Source: Dichotomocladium elegans (lineage: Eukaryota; Mucoromycota; Mucoromycetes; Mucorales; Lichtheimiaceae). From it: 64,000 nucleotides of DNA. Under the pieces are notes generated by a model. It saw only the letters and a list, made by a program, of their open reading frames with translations, was not told the origin of the DNA and made no database searches. Shown here one piece after another: positions 1 through 12,045 of this stretch (the first letter of the stretch is position 1; every line of letters starts with the position of its first letter). Location: assembly GCA_025716815.1 (NCBI GenBank), contig JAIXMN010000027.1:124001-188000 (forward strand). Direction: 5' to 3'. Made by a program: the position numbers and the translations under genes.

Positions 1-450
1 TCATTTTTTTTTTCGTTACAGACGTTTTCACAACATATACATGACAACCTTCAGCTATATTATTGAAAGGGTGAAATAAGCGACAGCTGGATGCTACGCT
101 TTTTCCCTCCACTAGTACGTACATCAAAACCAATTTGGCACGGGAATGACCTGGAGCCCAGTTGAGCAATATTCTAGTCCACATAATTTTTATCGATGTT
201 ACCTCCATATAGACATTAACTACCACTCTGCAGTGCTTTCATGTTTTCCTTTTCTCCAAAAGGATTTCTACAGAAGGGAGCTTGTTCTGTACACTTGTGG
301 GAAATACTATAGGACCATTCAGGGCTGATATTGCATTGCCAGATAAGCATAGAAATAATGGCCTTCACCAACGTAACCGACATATTTGAGTAGTTCTGCC
401 AATCGCCTTGCTGTTACCATCTCTCACGTAGGTCTTCAAAGCTTGTGAGC

Positions 451-1095
451 GTGTTAATATATGCTTACGGGCAAGAATGCTTTCCCATGCCAAAGAGTAG
501 GAAATCATCACTAGCCTTGGTGGGCACTCGGTGCTTTCCAACGAAGCTAAATGGCTTAGACCGCGTAATCGCCATCGTCGGTTTTCTATGTCGACAGCGC
601 ATGATGCTTACACCATGTACTTGTTGTGACATCATCACCTTTTGTTCAGTACATAGTTTGAATGAGTTGAACAGTTCCACAAACGCCCAACGCTATTCTC
701 CTGCTGTGTTTTGCATACCTGGGTGAACGGCGGTCATGGTGATGAGCTTTATACATTGTTTGCCTAGATAGATGTGAGTAAATGCTAGGTAATCGCTACG
801 CGAACGCAGTCCTCGCAACATGGACTAAGTTTGTACAGATCTTTCATCACTGCTGTGGAGAATAGATCGAGTGATTCAAATTCATCATATTGGTGCCGTA
901 ATGATTTTCAAATACTTCGTTCTGTTCCTCAAGCAAGGTATCCGAGACGCTGGGATTGTCAATAATGCGATAAAGGACAACTACAGTGTTTTCGTTTGTA
1001 CTGTGGATTGCATTAACTGCGAGGATAATCATCTGCTTAGGAACATCGTCCGTGACAGGACCCACATCGTTTACAGTTGACGCGATAGGTATCAA
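451..1095 (-). pseudogene. Decayed cytochrome P450 (C-terminal half)
   Basis: Two separated stretches in the minus frames match the intact P450 at 2425-4615. At about 847-1095 there is an I-helix-like segment with AIHSTNEN, followed by LLEEQNEVFENHYG, which parallels SIHTTSEH and LLEEQEDVLYRHYG in the intact gene. At about 466-570 there is the heme-binding region with FLLFGMGKHSCP, and even the splice donor after SCP (GTAAGC) is kept. The sequence between them is broken by stops and frame changes. No N-terminal half was recognised to the right. A dead tandem copy of the neighbouring P450 is the simplest reading. The left boundary is uncertain because the gene may run towards the window edge. 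Confidence 0.75.
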
Positions 1096-2424
1096 GGATG
1101 TACTGGATCATGTCGTCATACAGGAGTATAGTATCACATCCATAGTTTCTTTATGATATCATGAAAAAAAGAGACAAATGAAGTCTAATCCGAAAACGCA
1201 CTGGTTTTCTACATATTGTCATCATGATGATCAAAATACACACAGTCGATGACTCAGCTGCAAAGCAGTGCATCAGGGGTGTCCTGTCATGAATGATTTG
1301 TGTCAGCGATATCAACGTAAAATATTTTTAGTAATGAGAACCACTCCGATAGCGGTTAGGTTTATGCAGACGTACACTCGTAATATCTTTTGTCTGATAA
1401 AACTTACTATCTTCGAGTCTCACGACTTATTAACGTCTGTTTACACCATCCACTGCAAGGGGTGATCCAATTATCAGAATGTGTCAGACGAAGTGGCATT
1501 TTTTGATTAGGAGACAGCAAGAGAGTTCATGTTGTTGTACGCCACGGGCTGCGTAGTAGATCACTGCTGTATCAAACTTATTGTTTCATAATAATGGTCA
1601 TGCTTATAATTATACACTTATAATTATAGGAAAATTCGGTGTCTAATATTCATACTTTCCGCATTTATAATACTTTTTTCTAGTGTGTTATTAGCGATAA
1701 ACAACCATACACTCCACCCAGAACTCACAGAATGACAGTGCTCTTTATCATCTGTTTCGCTGATGAGCTGTTCTATACAAATCAGACAAGCGAGCATTCA
1801 CCTGTCATAGGTATAGAGTCTATATCTTAACAACCCTTTCAACATGACCAAAGAAATCGGGATCTGATACCTTCTCATATTCACTCTTTTTCCTCCATTT
1901 CTTAACGTATTCATATCCACATACATACCGCGACGGTATCTGTAGAATTATCACAAGTCGGACCATAGTTTTCCCCATTACGGCAGTTAAGTAGACATCT
2001 GCAAGGATGAGAGACGAATCCTTCGAATCGCACAACTTTTAACCTATTCGATGCTTCGCTGATTTGGGACATCCGTGTCTCACTTTACAAGAACCTATTA
2101 TGTTTTACTTTGCTCTGCACAACCGATCAGAAATGCTTAATAGAATTGGATTCAGGCAAATAGGATGGAAGATAGACGCATCGATATCGTCCAGGCTCAA
2201 TGTATTTAGAGATGAAAGCTTTTTGTGCGACATCTCTTGCCATGCATGCGACATTTGCTTTGTCATCACGCGTAAATACTTCAGGGCAAATGTGAAAAAC
2301 GGTGTATAACACGGAGAATAGAGTACTGCAGTAAAAAAAAAGAATACAACAGATAGCTATCTAATGAAGTGATTGGAAGTTAGGACGCATAATGTATTGC
2401 GATAGCCGATATCTAGCGTGCTTG
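1096..2424. other. AT-rich region without a recognised gene
   Basis: Only short reading frames occur, and none has a recognisable motif. The position suggests it once held the 5' half of the decayed P450 on its left, but I could not align any part of it convincingly to the intact paralogue. Confidence 0.4.
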
Positions 2425-4615
2425 CTACTGAGTTCTCTTCTCAAAGATAACCTGGCCGATGGGATTATGGCTCTTGTATTCAGTAGGGAAGATCAGTGGC
2501 CCATCCGCCTTCATCGTATAATCCCGAAGCATTGTTGAAAGCATAGTCTTTATTACATGCAAGGCAAAATACCGGCCCCTAGGACAGAACGAATAAGATG
2601 AGTCTGCGAAAGCGGGAGGACGAAAGATAGAAGGCATGTCTACTTACGGACAGGAGTGGCGACCCACACCAAATGGCAAAAAGTCTTCGCCCACCTTGGT
2701 CGCTTCACGGCGCTGAGGACCAACAAAGCGGAAAGGCTTGAATTCATGAAGATCGGTGGAGTCATTTTGAATTTCCGTATCCCGATGATTGCCCCATTGG
2801 TTGATCAAGACATCCTCACCTATGTAGATGAATACAACTTATTATATCAGTCGCTACGTTGGAACCTTCTGGACGATGTATATGGGTAGTCTTACCTGCT
2901 GGGATAACCGCACCGCATGACAAGACAATTTTTTCCTTGGTCACATTCATATGAGGCAAATCGAAATAGTCATTTCGCAATCGCATAGACTCGCGACAGA
3001 AGCTGTCAAGTTTGACCATGCTTTTGATAACATCCGCAGTGAATACTGTATCCTTGTCCTCAGGAAGCTCTCCACCATAATGGCGGTAAAGCACGTCCTC
3101 CTGCTCTTCCAGAAGCTCTTGCACTGTTTCGGGATGCTGGACAAGGCGATACAAGATAATATTTGCATGTTCGCTGGTAGTGTGGATGGAGACAAAGATC
3201 AGCAACATAACCCATTTTGTCAAGACAGTAACTAGGTCGGGACGTGTGACCGTGACATACTGCTCCATGACATCCTGAAGGATATCATTCTATTCAGCAG
3301 ACACAATGTTACAGAGACATAGTGTAAATAGATTACTTGATACCATACCGGCCGTTCCCAGTTTTTATTATTGGCACCAGTGAGCCGTCGTTCAACTTCA
3401 GGAGCAAGTGCTTCTCTGAGCTGTTGCTTGTGTTGCTGCAACGTTTTATTGTATTTGCCAATATACCTTTTTTTAAGTGTTAAACGACGTTAATTGGGAC
3501 ATTATAGAGCGCTTACCACATGCGCAAATGGTTGAGAGTAGGATAAGAAAAGAGAAGGATGTTCCTCGTGGCGATTTCTTTGGCAACATCATGAGTGATG
3601 TCTTTAAACGTCTTGATCAAATCCGGGTTCTTGGCCAATTCTGGACCGACAAAAATCGATGAAGCCGCTTTTGCAACCATATGTTGTACCAGAGGATAAA
3701 GGTTTTCAACTTTAATGGGACCTAATTGTTTTCAACCATCCACATACACACACGCGTTCGCGCGCGAACGGCAAAGCATTAGTGATGAACCATATGGATT
3801 TTGAGTGTGTTTCTGTGTGCCTGCGTGTCCATTTACCAGCACTATCGCCGATCACATCATTGCGGCCAATAATAATCTGTTGCAGATGTTAGCACAACAA
3901 GCCTTTTGTTCGCTGACGGGTTACACAAAAGAGACGAAAGAAGATTACATGTTGCTGTACACGAGGAGAATACTTGTTTAGATTGTTTGTAAGGTTCCGA
4001 GCTACAGTCTTATACAGATCCTCACTGCTAAACTCTTCATCCCAGCAACGAGAAAGAACGGTGACATTGAAAGTCTGTATAAAAAAGGTAAATTAGACGC
4101 GGGAAAACGAAAGCGGTCCAATGAACGCGAAAGAACAAGAAAGGAATGGTGCGTTGCCTTATTGACTGCTTCCTGGAAGTTGAACCGAGGATTGCGAAAG
4201 ATTTCTCGGACATGGTGCCCTGAAATAACTGTATACATTCGGCCGAGGATATGGACGCGGTATATCGGACCAAGCTCTTTTGTCCATTTTTCAATAAATG
4301 CTTGAGGATTTTCTAGGTATTCGACTGTAGATCCTATGATGGGGAACTTGTACGGCACAGTCGGACATCCAGGATCCTTATAGTTGAAACAAATATCATT
4401 TTCACTGGTGAGACAGAATTTCACTATTGCGTTATCTTCTTCTTTACCTCACGACCTAATGCCTGTTTGTAGAGGGCGTAGAGGGCGACGACAGCAGCCA
4501 CAGCGGTGAGAGCATTGATAGCTACTGCGGGATGACCGTTCGAATAAAACTGTGTGGAAACCTTTTCCAAAAACCCTGAGGCACCTGCAGTGACCGAAGA
4601 AAGAGGGAACGCCAT
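2425..4615 (-). CDS. Cytochrome P450 monooxygenase, membrane-anchored
   Basis: A heme-thiolate monooxygenase of unknown substrate, probably at the endoplasmic reticulum. About nine exons can be traced. The start at 4615 gives an N-terminal hydrophobic anchor (AVAAVVALYALYKQAL). Then come a proline-rich hinge (DPGCPTVPYKFPIIGSTVEYL), an I-helix with IFVSIHTTSEH (His in place of the usual acidic residue, as in several fungal P450 families), an ExxR-like ESMRLR (K helix), the FKPFRFVGPQRR region, and the cysteine ligand loop FGVGRHSCPGRYFA. The frame ends with QVIFEKRTQ. The exon ending in EAVNK is followed by GCAACG, so that intron seems to use a GC donor, where the paralogue at 26085 has GTAACC at the same site. 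The P450 fold is certain; the subfamily is not assigned. Confidence 0.9.
3755..3770. repeat. Perfect 16-bp GC palindrome in a P450 intron
   Basis: The sequence CGTTCGCGCGCGAACG is its own reverse complement. It lies between coding exons of the P450, next to a CA-rich stretch, in an otherwise AT-rich neighbourhood. No function is known. Confidence 0.5.
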
Positions 4616-6104
4616 TGTGAAAATAAAGTTACGGGAGAAAGAAGCAACAACTGCCCTGTGCTCGAGGATGAATACCCTTGTCTTTTCCTTCATCGGATGC
4701 TCTTATTTTTTTCATATGCCGGTCGCGGCAAAATCAAGGATCTGTGCGCGCGTAGGTTTGCTGAATGATTCGTATTACCATCAATCTCTAATGTCACACC
4801 ACAATTTTGATTCTTTCGGATTAATTGTTTTTTCTCTATTCCTCGCCAAAGTTGGATTACGGACACACACATACACATACATACATACATATGAGCACCG
4901 AGAGATAGCACTCGATATAACCCTAATTTGCAACTTGCTGTCGCGGGTGAAGCATCCTGGAATTAAACTGGTCGAACATGTAATTATGATGACGACAGCA
5001 ACATTGGTGGTACATAGAACATCGTTATGTTGCACATTTATCGGTAGAACTTATTGCAATAGGAAGATATCGTGGGAAGGTACAGTAGTGCCTCACCTTT
5101 ATTGGTTGCCTGTATGACTTGAGGAAGGAGAATTGCCACAGGGCAGGAAACATTTATCATATATTTGGTGTGCTCCCGACGGAAAACATGTACTTCAACT
5201 ATATCCGTTCTTCTGTTTATCTAATAATCATATTATTGTAGTTCCTAGAATATGGCTATGTTCCAAATTTGTGAATTGTTCCAAGCGTTAATTGGCACAT
5301 AGGCACACATACACCCAACAGACATGAAGCAAATACACATCATTATATGATACTATTAGGATCAGCATTGATAAAATTTTAAGAAGCGTATCACACAATA
5401 TTGCTAGCCGAAATACGGGTGTTTAGTGTGATATAATGTGCACTGTAACAGCCTTATAATTGATAGCGGTCAAGATACATAGCGAGCTTACTACTCTCTA
5501 AAGACAATTCAAACAGAGCCAATTTATTGGTAAAAAAAGCATGATTGCTCGCTTCTGTCATTTGCGTCCTTGCTTATTTTGATATTGTGGAATCAAAAGG
5601 TTTTAAGAATAAAAAGAGACAGAATATGATTTTGTGAGACTCGAAAAGGATTGCTTTTATTAAGTGCCAACAATGGGCCTATTTATAAGAAGTGCTTATC
5701 AAGACGGTCAATCTGGAGGCTGAGTGTGGATAATCATCTAGACGGTCTCCCGGGACAGTGGACCAGTTAAAAGGTTGATAAAGAAGCTCATCATTTACCC
5801 TTGTGATTGTAACTGCGTCCTGAGACAGGTCCGGGATATTAATTATGAATCCGTATAGAGCGAGAGGAATTATGATAACGGTACTCAAGAATGAAACAAA
5901 GTATTAATGTCCCGTGTAAACCAGGGACATTGCTGTCAGGTAAGAAGAGTAGTCGTGGATACGATAGATATAGTTACCTACCTTTCATTGCGATTCCGGT
6001 GATAATACGTATACTAGCGGGTAAAAAAGCTGTATAGTATTTGTGCATTCTATGTCCGTGACACAATGATTAAAAGAAACATAAACTGGAAAAAGTGCAT
6101 AGTA
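4616..6104. other. Intergenic region between P450 and HET array
   Basis: No convincing gene was found. It carries the upstream region of the P450 on its left side, a short alternating CA/TA stretch near 4863-4890, and AT-rich sequence beyond that. Open frames here lack recognisable motifs. Confidence 0.4.
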
Positions 6105-6466
6105 CCAAAAAAGAAGCATTCTTTTTAAATACCCACGTCTAGTATTTTTTGTGCTCGTTCATCCTGTCCGGGAAAAAAGATAGGTATTGCAGGCCAGGAT
6201 ATTCTTTTTACTTTGAATGGTTATGGACATAAGCGATGCAGAACGTACGCTTTTGCATGAAATGATCACGTGGAGTAAACATGGTACCGGCTCTTGCCCG
6301 TGATGAAATGGCTTATTCGGTAAAAGGCAAGAAAGTCGACAATGTCTGGGTTTCTCTCAAGTCTTCCAAAACCTTATGCTACGTCAATGCTTATGTCCGC
6401 TGCCTCAACTATTATCTGCAACATGTCATTACCACCATGATGCGCATCGAAGAATGTTTGTGTTAA
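6105..6466 (+). repeat. Dispersed repeat unit A1 with a short ORF, paralogous to 21760-22155
   Basis: This stretch aligns by eye with 21760-22155. Both start with a CTTTTTAAATA(C/T)CCACG block, continue through a T-rich run, a GAACGTAC block and TTTGCAT, and then reach an ATG followed by similar codons. Here the frame at 6281-6466 begins MVPALARDEMAYSVKGKK; the other begins MVSFLVGDQLAPWVKDS. The shared pattern is M-V-x(2)-L-x(2)-D-x(2)-A-x(2)-V-K, with D-(N/I)-x-W-V a little further on. The pair lies about 0.7-1 kb beyond the 3' ends of the first and fifth HET genes, so it belongs to the duplicated HET unit. Whether the frame is translated, or is an old exon, is unknown. Confidence 0.45.
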
Positions 6467-7104
6467 CTTGACAGACATGTTCATAAATGCAATGCGGTTA
6501 TCGGCAACAAAACATAGACTATTTGCAGCTGTAAACTGAAAGTTGCACAGTCAAAGCAGTAAAATTAATCGAAATAGTTGGGACGTTCCTGACGCATGTC
6601 TGCAGAACGAAGGAAAACTTGTCGCCTGCTCTTCTTTCTATGAGTATGCATGGACGGATCCTTTGTTATAGGCGTATTGTAATGATGTGATAAACGAATA
6701 TTACTGTAACAGCATCTACATTGTCAAATAAACGTTATGTCTCTAATAGGATGACTGTTGCATCCATATGTTGCTCCTTATGTATATGAGTGAATTCCGT
6801 GGCCGCCTGTTATAATGATATTTCGTAGTAATGATACTCTTTTGTAGAACCATATCGACCGGGCAAGACTTATCCCAACGTGTTAGGGATAATTCGTTAT
6901 AGCGATATGATTTGGTGGGAACTAAGGGTATCACTATAACGGGCGGTCACTGTGACTACATGAGAGACCATACACTGTACTTAAAATACTGCACGCCTAC
7001 ATACGTGCACAGAGTTTCCTGCAGTATCAGCAAGGGAAGCTATTTTATATGGCTTAATATGTATATTCCATATAAAAGAGAAGTTTTTAATGACCATTGT
7101 AAAT

Positions 7105-8454
7105 TTAGAGTGACATATTTTCCATTGCTTGGATGGCATTAAAAGTGGGGCGAGTATCTACGGAGCTGAACATCTTGTACACATCTTGCATGCTCATTGT
7201 ATTCGAAAGAGGAAACGTCTCTGGGATCTTGAGATAGGGCGCCCTCTTCAAAACTGCCATTCTGAAATGATCCCAAACATCTTCGTCATCCTCTTCAAAT
7301 GGAATGTCAAGATCCAAAAGTCCAGCCACTCCATAGATATAGTCTCGTGGATACATGCATGTCCTTGGCAGTCTTGCAAATTTCTTGAGCAGGAGGACCA
7401 AATTGGTGCTATTTGAAACATCGAATCCTAAAGATGATGTGGAGTCTTCCGAGAATCGTCCCCAAGAACAAAAGTCATTAAAGATGTCGATTGCATCAAA
7501 CCGTCTTAGATCGAGGTAACATCTTGATAATCCTGGAGTGCTTGATGCATACTCATGTTCTTCTCTCGTCACAGAATCATAGTGATATAGATATTCCTCA
7601 TGGGTGGCTGAGCGCATATACCGCAAGAACACCTCGTACGCAACTCTACGAAGCACGTCAGTGAAGGGGATCATACACCCACGCGCAAGCCTGCGGAATT
7701 CCGAATCGGACTCGCTCATGAATATCAAAATGCGCGGGAGTGCGTACTCCTGGAGAGTCCATACGCGTGTGAACCAACGACAGCTGAGGAAGTCTGCCAG
7801 GGCTTTAACATCGTCCGGATCGCCATCATACCACCCTCCAAGAAGGTCGTCAAGGGACTCATGCCACGTCTGACTCGCAGAGCTCATCCTGCCATGTATT
7901 CGTTTTTTGTAAGCATTCGCAATGCAGTCTACTGACCCTACTGTCGCTAGACGCCTACTAACGGCTTCGACGCGTGAAAACTCTGTTGATCTGAAGTCGA
8001 CAAGTGCGTAACATTTCCGACAAAAGCGGTAAATATAGCCCATGATGGAAGGCGGCGTTTTCGTTTGAGCGCAGAACACATCAATCCACCAAAACCCGGG
8101 ATGTGACAAGAGAAGCCTTAAGATTACGTTTTGTTTCTTGGGTCTTACTTTGGCCTCGACCGTCTTTCCATTGGTCCCAGTAATGCCATGTCCTCTCCAC
8201 GTTTCCCATTCTTCTTCGGGGCCCCATACGTGTGATAAAGTATAATATCCATCTCTGAGGACTTCGTTGTAAATATAATAATTGAGGGCGGGGGTAACAA
8301 TTGTCATTGGTTGCGCTCCTTTGTCAACTTCGTTTGGCACGTGAATCAGGCGAAACTCGCGGTTCCTAAACAGTTTCTTCGTTTTCATATCATTTACGGT
8401 AGGCTTTTTTGATATTTCGTAGACATCTTGTGATATGTAACCCCCATTTTGCAT
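7105..8454 (-). CDS. HET-domain protein 1 (heterokaryon-incompatibility-like)
   Basis: A single intronless frame of 449 residues starting at ATG 8454. The HET-like domain spans about residues 70-245. YYTLSHVWG corresponds to the (S/Y)YVWG start of the family, FWWIDVFCAQ to the WIDalCINQ strand, and CRWFTRVWTLQEYALP to the PWFxRVWTLQE end. A later CMYPRDYIYGVAGLLDLDI matches the DPRDKIYALLGL motif that follows HET domains. Family members in ascomycetes act in non-self recognition and cell death; that role is only an inference here. It is the most divergent of the five copies: it lacks about 40 N-terminal residues seen in the others and ends MENMSL where three of the others end KIW(H/D). The name is secure for the fold, not for the function. 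Confidence 0.85.
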   Translation of the reverse strand: MQNGGYISQDVYEISKKPTVNDMKTKKLFRNREFRLIHVPNEVDKGAQPMTIVTPALNYYIYNEVLRDGYYTLSHVWGPEEEWETWRGHGITGTNGKTVEAKVRPKKQNVILRLLLSHPGFWWIDVFCAQTKTPPSIMGYIYRFCRKCYALVDFRSTEFSRVEAVSRRLATVGSVDCIANAYKKRIHGRMSSASQTWHESLDDLLGGWYDGDPDDVKALADFLSCRWFTRVWTLQEYALPRILIFMSESDSEFRRLARGCMIPFTDVLRRVAYEVFLRYMRSATHEEYLYHYDSVTREEHEYASSTPGLSRCYLDLRRFDAIDIFNDFCSWGRFSEDSTSSLGFDVSNSTNLVLLLKKFARLPRTCMYPRDYIYGVAGLLDLDIPFEEDDEDVWDHFRMAVLKRAPYLKIPETFPLSNTMSMQDVYKMFSSVDTRPTFNAIQAMENMSL

Positions 8455-8879
8455 TTTTTGACCGGAAAAATGAGCGAATGTCGACTTGTAGTTGAGGCCC
8501 GTTGTACTATGCCACTAGGAAATGACGACTGGGAAGAAAGAAATAAGGGACTTCACTCACCTCGAACTTCTTTTTGAATACATGCAGCAGAGTACTACAT
8601 GTACAACGTAACTGTTGTTAGTACCAAACTTAAAAAACACATATGTTTATAATTACTGCGCCCCAGAGCCCTGCTTCATTGCACATCTTTGAGTTGGAAA
8701 CTTGCATAGATAGAACAAGACCATCAGTTAATAATTTGGGATACTTGATATGAGACGAAGACAACTATTGGAAAATTTGAAGAGAGGTGCAAGTGAGGAT
8801 TAGGGCGATAGGCAAGAGACGGTGGGGTTTGTAATCTGTAACACCGCAGTCGTATAAACATCACGGGAGGAATGGTGGC

Positions 8880-9100
8880 AGTCGGTCCCCATTCAGGGTA
8901 ATTCCAGACCTTAACATTTCAAGCTTATGGGACACCCAATATCACTATACTGCGCACCGACCTGGGAGACATGCTTATTAATGGACCTTCGTCATACCTC
9001 CCCCGAATTGTCGGCAGTAGCATATAGATCGCCTTCATGAGTGACACAAAGACCTTGCAGGCAGAGCTGTAAAATTGAAATAATTTAATGAGGGTAGGCA
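8880..9100. repeat. Conserved 5' flank of HET gene 1
   Basis: This contains ATTCCAGACCTTAAC, then GGGACACCCAATATCACTA, GAGACATGCTTATTAATGG and TAATGAGGGTAGGCACCAAC. The same blocks occur in the same order at 11819-12042, upstream of HET gene 2. The block is about 430-650 bp upstream of the start codon. It marks the duplicated unit and may hold promoter elements. Confidence 0.7.
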
Positions 9101-9850
9101 CCAACTGTCGTATCCACGAATACTCTTCTTCCCTCCTGGCTTACACGGGATATCACCACTCTGTTTCACTCCTCGAGCACCGTTATTTTAGCTACTCGCG
9201 CTCTATGGGGGTCATAATCCATCTCCCCGGACTAACCTCAGTGCGTAGTTACAATCACAAGGATAAACGATGAACTTCTTTATCGATCTTTTAACTGGTT
9301 CACTGTTCTGAGAGGCTGCCTACACAATTGATTATCTACTCCCGTCCGTCAGAGCGACAGTTTGACAGGCATACCTTATAAATAGGCGCAATATTGGCAT
9401 TTATTAATAAACGCTTTTCCCCAGTCTCATAGAATTATATTCGGTTTCTTTTATTGTTTATGTAAACCCCATGCTTCCACACTAATATCTACACAAAGAA
9501 GGAGGACTTGGTTTATCTGCTTTCTTTTCATAACAACAGATCCCTAATTTTTCCTGTCGTTTGTTATCAAATTGTTCGATTGAAGGTAGCAAACGTACCT
9601 TGCAGTAATTACAGTTACAACATCAAATCGAGATTATGTCGCCTACATCAGTTCTTTTTCTACCTCTGTTACATGGATGCCTAACCTACAGGAACCCACA
9701 TATCCCATATTTTACTTTTGTAATGTCTCCACATACGTACGTACATGACTATTCACAAGCATCTTCCCAATGATCCATTCAGGAAAGCTTTAAATACAAA
9801 TTGCTGTAAATATAATTTTGAAAAGAGAGATTTCAATGATTATTGTAAGA

Positions 9851-11275
9851 CTAATGCCAGATTTTGTTGACCATATCCATAATAGTAGAACAATTTCTAG
9901 CGTCTTCTGATATGAACATCCCGTATACATCTTGCAAGCTTAATGCCGCGGAGAGAGTAAACGTTTCTGGAATCGTGAGATCGGGCGCTCTTCGCAAGAT
10001 GGCCATTCTGAAACGAGACCAAACATCATTGTCGTTCTCTGCAATATCAATTTCAAGATCCAATAGTCTACAAACTCCATAAACATAATCTCTTGGATAC
10101 AGGCACGTCCTTTGCGTCTTTGCAAGCTTCTTGAGGATCAATACCAACGGGTCGAAACTTCGAGATACGTGCCGGAAAGATGTTGCCATAACCCCAGGTT
10201 GAGATCCGATAGCATAAAATCCATGGATTGTCATAGCATCCAATCGGGCTAGATCCGAATAACATCTTGCTAATCCAGTAGTATTCATTGCATATATGTG
10301 TCCGATGGCAGGCAATGAATTATAGACATCCAGGCTTTCTCCATTAGCGTCTGACTGTATATAAGATAAGAAAACCTTGTTGACGACTGTGCAGAGCACG
10401 CGAATGATGAAAGTTGTTAGATTGCGGTCGATTCGGTGGAGCTCTGGATCAGATTCGTTAATGAATATCAATTGGCTTGGGAGTGCGTAATCCTGGAGTG
10501 TCCATACGCGCGTGAACCAACGGCAGCTGAAAAACTCCGCCAAGGCTTTGATATCCTCTGGATCGCCTCTGTACCATCCACCAAGAAGGTCGTCAAGCGA
10601 CTCGTTCCATGTGCGATTTCCAGAGCACGTCCTGTCGTAGATACGTTCTCTGTAACAGTTGGCGATTTCGTTTAATCTTTGGTCATCAGGTTTGACAGTA
10701 TTTCCGTCCCCGAGGCGCTCTCCAACGGCCCGAATACGTGAAAATTTAGCTGTTGGGAAATCGATAAGTGCAACGCATCTCGCACAGAAACGGTAGACAT
10801 CGCCCATAATTGAAGGCGGCGTATCTGATTGAGAGCAGAACATGTCAATCCACCAAAACCCGGGCGTTGATAAGAGAAGACTGAGAATAGCGGCTTGCTT
10901 TTCGGGGAGTACTTTGGCAGTGATCTTCTCTCCGCGTGGACCAACAATGCCGTGGTTAGTCCATAGCCTCCAATTTTCTCTTTGGCCCCATAGATGCGAT
11001 ACAGTGTAATATCCTTGTTGATTGACCGCATTGTAAATAGCGTTGTCCCAGGCAGGAGTGACGATGTTCATTACTTGTTTTCCTTGCTGACCTTGGGCAT
11101 TCTTGTGAACGTGAATGAGTCGAAAATTAGGATTTTCGAGTAATCCCTTCTTTGCGCTGCCTGCCTCGGAAAGTGCTATCTCACTTGCAATGCTCTCTTG
11201 TAATTTCTGTTTAAAGACGCCTATTTCATTTATGAACGACTGGAATCTTCCGCCGCGGAACAAGGAAAGGTCCAT
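9851..11275 (-). CDS. HET-domain protein 2
   Basis: An intronless frame. I chose ATG 11275 (MDLSLFRGGRFQ) because it aligns with the start of HET gene 3 (MDRSLFSEETIE); the open frame reaches an upstream ATG at 11434, which would add 53 residues. From 11275 the protein has 474 residues. The HET core reads YYTVSHLWG, FWWIDMFCSQ, SLDDLLGGWY and CRWFTRVWTLQDYALP, followed by CLYPRDYVYGVCRLLDL. Asp replaces the Glu of the WTLQE motif found in the other four copies. The central region (about 10491-11160) is almost identical in DNA to 13031-13705 in HET gene 3, while the 3' part is clearly more diverged. The segment just 3' of the tract is closer to HET gene 4, so the gene is a mosaic. Confidence 0.85.
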   Translation of the reverse strand: MDLSLFRGGRFQSFINEIGVFKQKLQESIASEIALSEAGSAKKGLLENPNFRLIHVHKNAQGQQGKQVMNIVTPAWDNAIYNAVNQQGYYTVSHLWGQRENWRLWTNHGIVGPRGEKITAKVLPEKQAAILSLLLSTPGFWWIDMFCSQSDTPPSIMGDVYRFCARCVALIDFPTAKFSRIRAVGERLGDGNTVKPDDQRLNEIANCYRERIYDRTCSGNRTWNESLDDLLGGWYRGDPEDIKALAEFFSCRWFTRVWTLQDYALPSQLIFINESDPELHRIDRNLTTFIIRVLCTVVNKVFLSYIQSDANGESLDVYNSLPAIGHIYAMNTTGLARCYSDLARLDAMTIHGFYAIGSQPGVMATSFRHVSRSFDPLVLILKKLAKTQRTCLYPRDYVYGVCRLLDLEIDIAENDNDVWSRFRMAILRRAPDLTIPETFTLSAALSLQDVYGMFISEDARNCSTIMDMVNKIWH

Positions 11276-11809
11276 TATGGCGCGTGCAGAGAATGACTTG
11301 TGAACGAAAAGAAACAAGGGAGTCCACTCATGTCGCCCATTTTCAAGAGACAGTACATGCGGCGCGGTACAACTTAAAAGTCTTCTGCATAACATCTGTC
11401 TGTTTGTGGCTGCTGCGCTTACATCCGGAGCCATTCCAAGAGCACTGCGTGATTTTTTGACAGTTTCTGCTGGCCTGTAAATCTGAGCCTTCGGTAAAGA
11501 AGCTAAGACATCATGTATTAATTATATGATAATTAAGGCCAGCTGCAGATAGCAAACAAAGCCTCGAAACGAACCATATGTGAGGGCAAATACAACAAGG
11601 TGAAGAATGATCCCGTGGTCACTAATAGTAAAAGCGCGATAGGCTTGGAGATATGCAGCACAGCCCAATTGGGGAACCGAACCAATCGGCGGGGGAAGGG
11701 ACAGGGTCATTTACTGTCTTTTCGTTTGCTGGTACAAGCTAGAATATACTCTAATTATAGATAGAATAGGACCGGAATGCAAACACAGGTAAACAGCACA
11801 ATGCAAACG

Positions 11810-12045
11810 CTTTTAGCTTAATCCATTCAGTTAATTCTAGACCTTAACATTATAAGGGTATGGGACTCCCAATATCACTATTCTACGCACCGACTTGGGA
11901 GACATGCTTATTAATGGGTCTTTGTCATATCTCTCCCAGCTGTCCGCAGTAGTATATGGATCGTCTGCATAGACGACACAAAATCCTACAGACAGAACCA
12001 TAAATTAATGGAAATAATTTAATGAGGGTAGGCACCAACCTCAGC
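11810..12045. repeat. Conserved 5' flank of HET gene 2
   Basis: The run begins AGCTTAATCCATTCAG, then ATTCTAGACCTTAAC, GGGACTCCCAATATCACTA, GAGACATGCTTATTAATGG and TAATGAGGGTAGGCACCAAC. It is a close partner of the block at 8880-9100 and shares its first part with the flanks of the other three HET genes. It lies about 540-770 bp upstream of the preferred start codon. Confidence 0.7.

Noticed and set aside
1820..2312. Minus frames at 1820-2035 and 2127-2312 as part of the P450 relic
   Set aside because: They could not be aligned to any exon of the intact P450 genes.
4554..5117. Plus-strand frame of 187 codons
   Set aside because: It overlaps the first exon and upstream region of the P450 on the other strand and has no motif; it is a shadow frame.
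11276..11434. Upstream start for HET gene 2
   Set aside because: The extra 53 residues have no counterpart in gene 3, whose start aligns with the internal ATG at 11275.
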